49,802 bases of DNA. Origin: PUPG01 sp964463915. Its GTDB lineage: Bacteria > Bacteroidota > Bacteroidia > Bacteroidales > UBA7960. The notes beneath the pieces are model-generated. The model saw nothing but the letters and a program-made list of their open reading frames with translations, did no database searches and was not told where the DNA came from. The position numbers and the translations under genes were made by a program. The stretch spans positions 1-49,802 of the forward strand of contig CAYXEH010000013.1 of assembly GCA_964463915.1 (NCBI GenBank), in the 5' to 3' direction. Below, piece after piece: positions 45,000 to 49,802 of the stretch (the first letter of the stretch is position 1; each line of letters opens with the position of its first letter).

Positions 45000-45571
45000 A
45001 TCATATTCAGGATCTCGTCCCGCCCGCGGCCTGTTTTACTGCTACTTAGTATATAGGGGGGCAAAGGATCCCATTGTTCCGACAGGGCTTTTTTATAAAT
45101 TGCCAGGTGTTTTTGCACCCTGGACTCAGAAAGCTTGTCTGCTTTTGTAAACACCAGGCAGAAAGGAAGTTGATTCGTCCCAAACCACTCCAAAAAGGCG
45201 ATATCGTTCCTGAGGGGTTCATGACGGCTGTCAATCAGGATAAAAGAACACAAAAGATTCTGCCGCTTAAGTAAATAGTCCCGGATCACCTTTTCCCACT
45301 TCTTTTTAACCGCCACCGGAACTTTCGCAAAACCATAACCCGGAAGGTCCGCCAGGTACCATGAGCCGTTGATCAGAAAATGGTTGATCAATCTTGTTTT
45401 ACCCGGGGTAGCTGATGTTTTGGCCAGTTTACCGTGACGGGTCAGCATATTGATCAGGGAAGATTTGCCCACATTGGAGCGACCCAAAAACGCGTACTCC
45501 GGAAAATTCCCCGGGGGGGAGTCTTTCCAGTTAGAGGCACTCTTGATAAATTCTGCCGATTTAATAATCAT
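44966..45571 (-). CDS. engB: ribosome biogenesis GTP-binding protein YihA/EngB
   Basis: A 201-residue GTPase needed for 50S assembly. G1 GRSNVGKSSLI, G3 LADLPGYGFAK, G4 FTKADKLS and G5 SSSKTGRG are all visible. The C-terminal residues DCNASVDQA are encoded by a sequence that is duplicated just downstream. Confidence 0.96.
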   Translation of the reverse strand: MIIKSAEFIKSASNWKDSPPGNFPEYAFLGRSNVGKSSLINMLTRHGKLAKTSATPGKTRLINHFLINGSWYLADLPGYGFAKVPVAVKKKWEKVIRDYLLKRQNLLCSFILIDSRHEPLRNDIAFLEWFGTNQLPFCLVFTKADKLSESRVQKHLAIYKKALSEQWDPLPPYILSSSKTGRGRDEILNMIADCNASVDQA

Positions 45572-45642
45572 AACTGCAAAACCCGTTAACAGAAACAGGG
45601 AGTCCGTTCTTCCTCATTATAACAACACAGAAGAGTTAATGC

Positions 45643-46596
45643 TTACTTATCATTGTAGGTATCTACATGCCTCTTCGACTTCGAATCAAAAATATCAGCG
45701 ATGGTGATCAGAATACCCGTCTCTTCCACACCTCCGAAATCCTTATTAAAGGCCGTTCCGAATGTTTTCATTGTAGGGCTGAGACCCATATAGGAATTGA
45801 ACAGCGGAGGGATATTCTCTTTCCGGCTCCTAACATGTTGTGACAATAAACGGTAGTTCTCTTCAAAACTCTCTCCTGTAAATACTTCAGACAGCTGCTG
45901 CTCGGGAGTAGTCACCGGCAAGGGCTCATAAGGGGTGGCCAGGTGATCAGCATCGGGGAAAAACCGGTGCATAAAATACAATATCAGGTCACGGGCATAG
46001 GTATCAAATTGCTGATACATAGTTACTTTACCCAAAAAATACTTTAATTGCGGATAGTCCACCACGAGTCCGCCCAACCCATCCCAGAGATTATCCAGTG
46101 AATAGATACTTTTCCTGTTTTCCCTTGATGGCTGGTAGGCCGGCTGAACAAACGAACGTCCAAGTTCTATCGTATAGGGCATGTACTCCCTGATAAACTG
46201 TTCGGAAAAACGAAACAATTTGGCCATGGCGATGTCAGGCACACCATCCGGCCGTTTAGGCACATCCCAGCAACAAATAAAACGGTATCCGCCAATGATT
46301 TCCCTGGCTGCAGAATCCCATACAAGCAACTGCTGGTATGGTATTTCGGCCAGATCGAAGTCATCCAGGTCCAATTCTTTACCCGTTCCTCCTCCCGCCT
46401 GTCGGAAAGAGACCTCACGCAAACGCCCGATCTCACGCAATACATTCGGTGCATTGCGGGCATCTACGACATAAATTTCATTATTGCCTTTATTGGTGTG
46501 ACGAAAAAACCTGTCACTGGTTAATTCAGCCATCAACAGATCCCTGGAAACAGGCTGAATTATCTTCTTCTCTTTACCCTTTATCTCCTTATTCAT
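45643..46596 (-). CDS. glsB: N-acyltransferase GlsB (glycine lipid synthesis), OlsB-like GNAT
   Basis: A 317-residue GNAT-fold enzyme of the OlsB/PlsC-partner type: LGRSFVQPAYQPSRENRKSI, NLWDGLGGLVVDYPQLKYFL and MGLSPTMKTFGTAFNKDFGG. In Bacteroides, GlsB joins a 3-hydroxy fatty acid to glycine, the first step of glycine lipid synthesis, and its neighbour GlsA adds a second acyl chain. Its ATG overlaps the glsA stop (ATGA), strong evidence of coupling. Ornithine as substrate is the main alternative. Confidence 0.88.
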   Translation of the reverse strand: MNKEIKGKEKKIIQPVSRDLLMAELTSDRFFRHTNKGNNEIYVVDARNAPNVLREIGRLREVSFRQAGGGTGKELDLDDFDLAEIPYQQLLVWDSAAREIIGGYRFICCWDVPKRPDGVPDIAMAKLFRFSEQFIREYMPYTIELGRSFVQPAYQPSRENRKSIYSLDNLWDGLGGLVVDYPQLKYFLGKVTMYQQFDTYARDLILYFMHRFFPDADHLATPYEPLPVTTPEQQLSEVFTGESFEENYRLLSQHVRSRKENIPPLFNSYMGLSPTMKTFGTAFNKDFGGVEETGILITIADIFDSKSKRHVDTYNDK

Positions 46597-47459
46597 TGAG
46601 GCGAATCATTAAAAAACAAATTACCTTCCGGCAATCCATAAACATGCTCTTTCATTTTCTGCGCCCACTGGTAGTGGGAGTATTCTTTCGTAAAGGTACT
46701 ATATGGCACAGGGTTTCCAAAGATAATGCGGAGTTTTTTATTCTGCTGCCTGAACATCTCATCAGGCAGGTATAACATTTCCACATTGAATTTTATGCCC
46801 AGCCGCTTACGCCATAATGCCAGCTTATAGAAAAAATTGGAATTCTTTCCGTCGATGTATACCGGTACAATATCACGTTTGTGCTGGATAGCCTTCGAAA
46901 TAAAAGTCTTTTTCCACTCCAGGTCCCGGATCTCCCCTTTCTGCCTTCTGGATACCAATCCGGCCGGGAAGATCAGTATCAGCTCATCGGAAGAAAAACA
47001 ACTCTCCAATGCCCGGACAAACCCGGTAGTGTTTCTTCCGTGTTTGTTAACCGGAACAAACAATTCTTTCAGGTTATGTAACTCAAGCAAAATATCATTT
47101 GCCAGGAAACGGACATCTCTGCGCTTTTTACCAACTACATGCATCAGGGCCATTCCATCCAGCCCCCCCAACGGGTGATTGGACACCACAATATAGCGGC
47201 CGGAAGACGGAATGTTTTCCTCATTGACCACCTCGATGTCAAGTTCGAAGCGTTCGGTTAAAACCCGCTCAATAAATTCCAGACCGGTAAGATCCCGGTA
47301 ATCTTCAAGAGCCTGATTGATCTCATCCTGGTGGACGATCCGTTTCAGATAACGGACCAGGGGCCCGGGAATAAAACGATAAGCACCCCCTGCCTTTGAT
47401 CGCAATACCTTATCAATATCAATCAACTGTTGTTTCTGCTGATAGGTGTCGGTAGTCAT
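46593..47459 (-). CDS. glsA: O-acyltransferase GlsA (glycine lipid synthesis), PlsC-like
   Basis: A 288-residue lysophospholipid-acyltransferase-type enzyme. Block I is VVSNHPLGGLDG (NHxxxxxD), block II LFVPVNKHGRN, block III LILIFPAGLVSR and block IV IVPVYIDG. With glsB it would make N,O-diacyl glycine lipid. Start is the ATG at 47459; the frame extends to 47483 into the doubled 16-bp motif, which argues against the longer start. Confidence 0.87.
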   Translation of the reverse strand: MTTDTYQQKQQLIDIDKVLRSKAGGAYRFIPGPLVRYLKRIVHQDEINQALEDYRDLTGLEFIERVLTERFELDIEVVNEENIPSSGRYIVVSNHPLGGLDGMALMHVVGKKRRDVRFLANDILLELHNLKELFVPVNKHGRNTTGFVRALESCFSSDELILIFPAGLVSRRQKGEIRDLEWKKTFISKAIQHKRDIVPVYIDGKNSNFFYKLALWRKRLGIKFNVEMLYLPDEMFRQQNKKLRIIFGNPVPYSTFTKEYSHYQWAQKMKEHVYGLPEGNLFFNDSPQ

Positions 47460-47468
47460 GCTGCATTT

Positions 47469-47509
47469 TCCTATTGGCACCAAAGCTGTATTCTCCTATT
47501 GGCACCAAA
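47469..47509 (-). promoter_or_regulatory. doubled 16-bp motif upstream of glsA (possible operator)
   Basis: TCCTATTGGCACCAAA occurs twice, at 47469-47484 and 47494-47509, exactly 25 bp apart. Each holds the inverted repeat TTGG-CA-CCAA. The first copy ends 9 bp before the glsA ATG. The helical-phase spacing and inner symmetry suggest a protein-binding site or a small duplication. Confidence 0.55.
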
Positions 47510-47684
47510 AATAAGAAATAAGTTTGAAAATCACACGATTTTACAACCCCGGGCAATTAAGATTCACTGCAGCAGCATACTTTATACCCACTTTTAAACA
47601 AATACATAACTCACTGAATTTCTATTTTTTAACACAAACAGGTCTCTAAACCATCCCAACATCAACCAAAAAGTTATTAACAAT

Positions 47685-47724
47685 GTGGGGAAAAGTGGGG
47701 CAAAGTGGTAAAAAGTGGTAAATT
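47685..47724 (+). promoter_or_regulatory. four MraZ boxes in 10-bp register
   Basis: GTGG occurs at 47685, 47695, 47705 and 47715, each 10 bp apart with A-rich spacers (GTGGGGAAAA, GTGGGGCAAA, GTGGTAAAAA, GTGGTAAATT). MraZ rings bind such regularly spaced GTGG/TGGG repeats upstream of mraZ and repress the dcw operon. The last box sits about where the -33 element would lie. A TTTG at 47742-47745 may be part of the -7 box. Confidence 0.88.
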
Positions 47725-47766
47725 TATGTCTATATTTACACTTTGAAAACAGATAAACGCGAAAGT

Positions 47767-48243
47767 ATGACACACCTCCTTGGTGAATTTGACTGCAGAA
47801 TCGACACCAAAGGCCGCTTTATGCTTCCCTCGGGATTGAAAAAGCAGCTTGAACCTGGTGACCAGGAGCGTTTTGTCGTCAATCGCGGCTTCGAAACCAA
47901 CCTCACGCTTTACCCGGAGAGCGAATGGTTGAAAATTTCGCGTGAAGTTAATTCGCTGAACCTGTATAACAAAAGAAACCGGGAGTTCGTTCGCTACTTT
48001 TTCCGGGGGGCGAAAGAACTCAGGCTTGATACGGCAGGGAGGCTGCTGCTACCCAAGTCACTGATCGATTACGGAGAAATTCATAAGGAAATCGTTCTTT
48101 TTGCATATGGAAAGCGCATAGAAATCTGGGCAAAAGAGGCCTACGAAGGATTGCTTGCCAGTGAACCTGAAGATTTTTCCTCACTGGCAGAGGAAGTGAT
48201 GGGGAAGGTTAACCAAACATCCGGAGGTGAAGATGTATCATAA
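47767..48243 (+). CDS. mraZ: transcriptional regulator MraZ
   Basis: A 158-residue regulator with two SpoVT/AbrB-like halves, each with the DxxGR signature: CRIDTKGRFMLP and LDTAGRLLLPKS. It binds the boxes upstream of its own gene and controls the dcw cluster. Start at 47767 (MTHLLGEFDC) is the conserved one; the frame to 47743 would enter the promoter. It overlaps rsmH by 11 bp. Confidence 0.96.
   Translation: MTHLLGEFDCRIDTKGRFMLPSGLKKQLEPGDQERFVVNRGFETNLTLYPESEWLKISREVNSLNLYNKRNREFVRYFFRGAKELRLDTAGRLLLPKSLIDYGEIHKEIVLFAYGKRIEIWAKEAYEGLLASEPEDFSSLAEEVMGKVNQTSGGEDVS
48223..48230 (+). promoter_or_regulatory. strong Shine-Dalgarno before rsmH
   Basis: GGAGGTGA lies 5 bases after its GGAGG core from the ATG at 48233. 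Such strong sites are rare in Bacteroidota, where initiation usually relies on unstructured AT-rich leaders. It sits inside the end of mraZ and decides the rsmH start. Confidence 0.75.
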
Positions 48244-49141
48244 TCCGGTTATGCTGGAGGCTGCCATTGACGGATTGTCAATAGTCCCCGGCGGCACATA
48301 TGTAGACGCCACATACGGTGGCGGGAGCCATTCAGCCGCAATTCTGCGACGACTGGGTGAAGGGAAACTTATCGCTTTTGATCAGGATGAAGATGCCCTC
48401 AGGAACATCAAGGACGACCCCAGGTTGATCTTTTTCGGGCACAACTTCAGGTATATGAAAAACATCCTGAAGTACCACGGACATCTTCCCGTGGACGGCA
48501 TCCTGGCCGATCTCGGCGTTTCATCCTTCCAGTTCGACCAGGCATCAAGGGGGTTTTCCATCAGATCAGAGGGTCCGCTGGACATGCGAATGAACCGGCA
48601 GGCGGCTTTAAGTGCCAAAGACATTTTAGACAGTTATGATGACAAAGAACTGGCCGCATTGTTTTACACATATGGTGAACTGAAAAATGCACGCCGGATC
48701 GCTGCAGACATCATAGATTATCGCCGTGAAAAGCCTCTTGAAACCACCGCAGAGCTTGCCGGACTACTGGAAAAGAGGGCGCCACGGGGAAAAGAAAACA
48801 AATTCCTTGCCCAGGTTTTTCAGGCCCTTCGCATCGAGGTCAACCAGGAGCTGGATTCCTTGAAAGAACTGCTGACACAAAGCACTGAGGTACTTAAAGA
48901 CGGGGGAAGGCTTGTGGTAATTTCTTACCACTCCCTTGAAGACCGACTGGTAAAGAACTTCATCAAAACAGGGAATTTCAGCGGAACCCCGGAGAAAGAT
49001 TTTTTCGGGAATTTGATCCGGCCCCTTGACCCGGTGGGAAAAATACAGACAGCAGATCAGGAAGAAATTGCAGGCAACCCCAGGGCAAGGAGTGCCAAAC
49101 TCAGAATCGCAGAAAAGGCTCAGCAACATGACAGGAAATAA
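48233..49141 (+). CDS. rsmH: 16S rRNA (cytosine1402-N4)-methyltransferase
   Basis: A 302-residue SAM enzyme (MraW). SAM motif VDATYGGGSHS, LADLGVSSFQFD, RGFSIRSEGPLDMRMN and VISYHSLEDRLVKNF are diagnostic. Start is the ATG at 48233 with the SD above, not the GTG at 48227. Ends 14 bp inside ftsL. Confidence 0.97.
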   Translation: MYHNPVMLEAAIDGLSIVPGGTYVDATYGGGSHSAAILRRLGEGKLIAFDQDEDALRNIKDDPRLIFFGHNFRYMKNILKYHGHLPVDGILADLGVSSFQFDQASRGFSIRSEGPLDMRMNRQAALSAKDILDSYDDKELAALFYTYGELKNARRIAADIIDYRREKPLETTAELAGLLEKRAPRGKENKFLAQVFQALRIEVNQELDSLKELLTQSTEVLKDGGRLVVISYHSLEDRLVKNFIKTGNFSGTPEKDFFGNLIRPLDPVGKIQTADQEEIAGNPRARSAKLRIAEKAQQHDRK

Positions 49142-49538
49142 ATTTAAAAAACAACAAAAAGAGAAAGTCAGTTCGGGCAATGGCCGTACAGGGCGCTTCT
49201 TTGCCAGCCTGCTCGACGGCAGTTTAGTGACCGGAAAATCCACACCCTCTTTGCTTCCATTCATATTTTACCTGTCAGCACTGGCCCTGTTCCTGATTTT
49301 TAATGCCTACTATGCCGAAAGAAAGGCAAGACAAGTAGATCAGCTACAACAAGAGATGACCACGCTGCGAATCAATTATGTTCAGACCAAATCCGAATAT
49401 ATGTACCTGACAAACCGCTCGGAAATCTCCAGAAGGTTAAGAACACGGGGATTCATTGAGCCCAATGAGCCACCCAGGCCGGTATACGAGCTGGATAAAA
49501 ACAAAGGCTTTATAGACCGGATTCTGGGACGTAACTGA
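49128..49538 (+). CDS. ftsL: FtsL-like cell division protein
   Basis: A 136-residue bitopic protein: a basic cytoplasmic N-terminus, one span (SLLPFIFYLSALALFLIFNA) and a periplasmic coiled coil (RQVDQLQQEMTTLRINYVQT). Topology, size and position between rsmH and ftsI identify the Bacteroidota FtsL, though primary sequence is poorly conserved. Start at 49128 (MTGNKFKK); the open frame upstream to 49026 is inside rsmH. Confidence 0.88.
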   Translation: MTGNKFKKQQKEKVSSGNGRTGRFFASLLDGSLVTGKSTPSLLPFIFYLSALALFLIFNAYYAERKARQVDQLQQEMTTLRINYVQTKSEYMYLTNRSEISRRLRTRGFIEPNEPPRPVYELDKNKGFIDRILGRN

Positions 49539-49584
49539 GAATGATCAAGCACAATAAGAAACCAGCTACGGAAATACCGGGATC

Positions 49585-49802
49585 GTGGAACAAAAAAGCG
49601 ACATATTGTGGAGAATTCGCCTGATCTATTTTGCTATGGCAATCTTTGCCCTGGTGATCATCGGCAAGGTATTATACATACAGCTTGTTGAAGGCGAATA
49701 CTGGAAGGAACTCTCACGCTCCTCCACCATGCGTTACGTAAACATTGAGGCCAACAGGGGAGATATTTGCGCGGATGACGGAAGGTTGCTGGCCACCAGC
49801 GT
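49585..49802 (+). CDS. ftsI: peptidoglycan transpeptidase FtsI (PBP3), partial
   Basis: The first 72 codons run to the window edge. They give a short cytoplasmic start, one span (LIYFAMAIFALVIIGKVLYI) and the PBP dimerisation-domain opening VNIEANRGDICADDGRLLAT. A GTG at 49585 (VEQKSDILWRI) fits family start positions; an in-frame stop lies at 49555. A separate 27-codon ATG ORF at 49541 overlaps in another frame. Confidence 0.88.
   Translation, partial: MEQKSDILWRIRLIYFAMAIFALVIIGKVLYIQLVEGEYWKELSRSSTMRYVNIEANRGDICADDGRLLATS

Noticed and set aside
47671..47684. DnaA-box-like TTATTAACA near mraZ
   Set aside because: Only a poor match to TTATNCACA, single copy, and no dnaA or dnaN nearby; not an origin.

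Overview
The window is a mostly core-genome segment of a Bacteroidota (Bacteroidetes) chromosome, most likely from a Bacteroidales or Marinilabiliales-type lineage. The lineage call rests on gene content: GldB lipoprotein, a PorT-type barrel, the glycine-lipid pair GlsA/GlsB, DUF3467 after rpoC, a TIGR02757/DUF2400 gene, a long tricorn-type protease and an HU-SPOR fusion. Two promoters also match the Bacteroidetes pattern TTTG-N19-TAnnTTTG exactly. Coding density is high, many genes overlap, and no phage, insertion sequence or CRISPR array is visible.

Layout. 1-3660 is a partial DUF2400 gene followed by purine salvage genes (guaD, mtaD-like amidohydrolase, purine nucleoside phosphorylase). 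3655-9260 is a damage-response mutagenesis cassette: a self-cleaving S24 (LexA/UmuD-like) regulator, DNA polymerase IV and a short DnaE2-like polymerase, threaded with copies of a dispersed repeat with core GAGAACCAACAACC. 9257-24464 (minus strand) is the transcription/translation block: rpsU, xerC, hpf, tRNA-Thr/Tyr/Gly/Thr, tuf, tRNA-Trp, secE, nusG, rplK, rplA, rplJ, rplL, rpoB, rpoC, DUF3467. 24564-29367 (minus) holds yraN, a lone purS, pssA and the tricorn-like protease.

29559-35424 has a peroxiredoxin and a TM2 protein on plus, then a minus-strand run of five tightly packed or overlapping genes: sensor kinase, LolA-like protein, YidD with a signal peptide, and two paralogous secreted TPR-like proteins ending in a PGxGxxYAG membrane module. 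This run is the best candidate here for an undescribed functional unit. 35596-41245 (plus) carries GH3, deoxynucleoside kinase, kdsB, HU-SPOR, trmB, an alkyltransferase-like protein and a NifU-like scaffold. 41235-47459 has nadE, a PorT-like barrel, gldB, engB and glsA-glsB. The window ends at the start of the division/cell-wall (dcw) cluster: mraZ with four MraZ boxes, rsmH, ftsL and a partial ftsI.

The genome appears prone to short duplications: a 25-bp tandem array after guaD, the GAGAACCAACAACC family, a duplicated 3' end of engB and a doubled 16-bp motif before glsA. All functional calls are from reading translated sequence and family knowledge; no database search was run.
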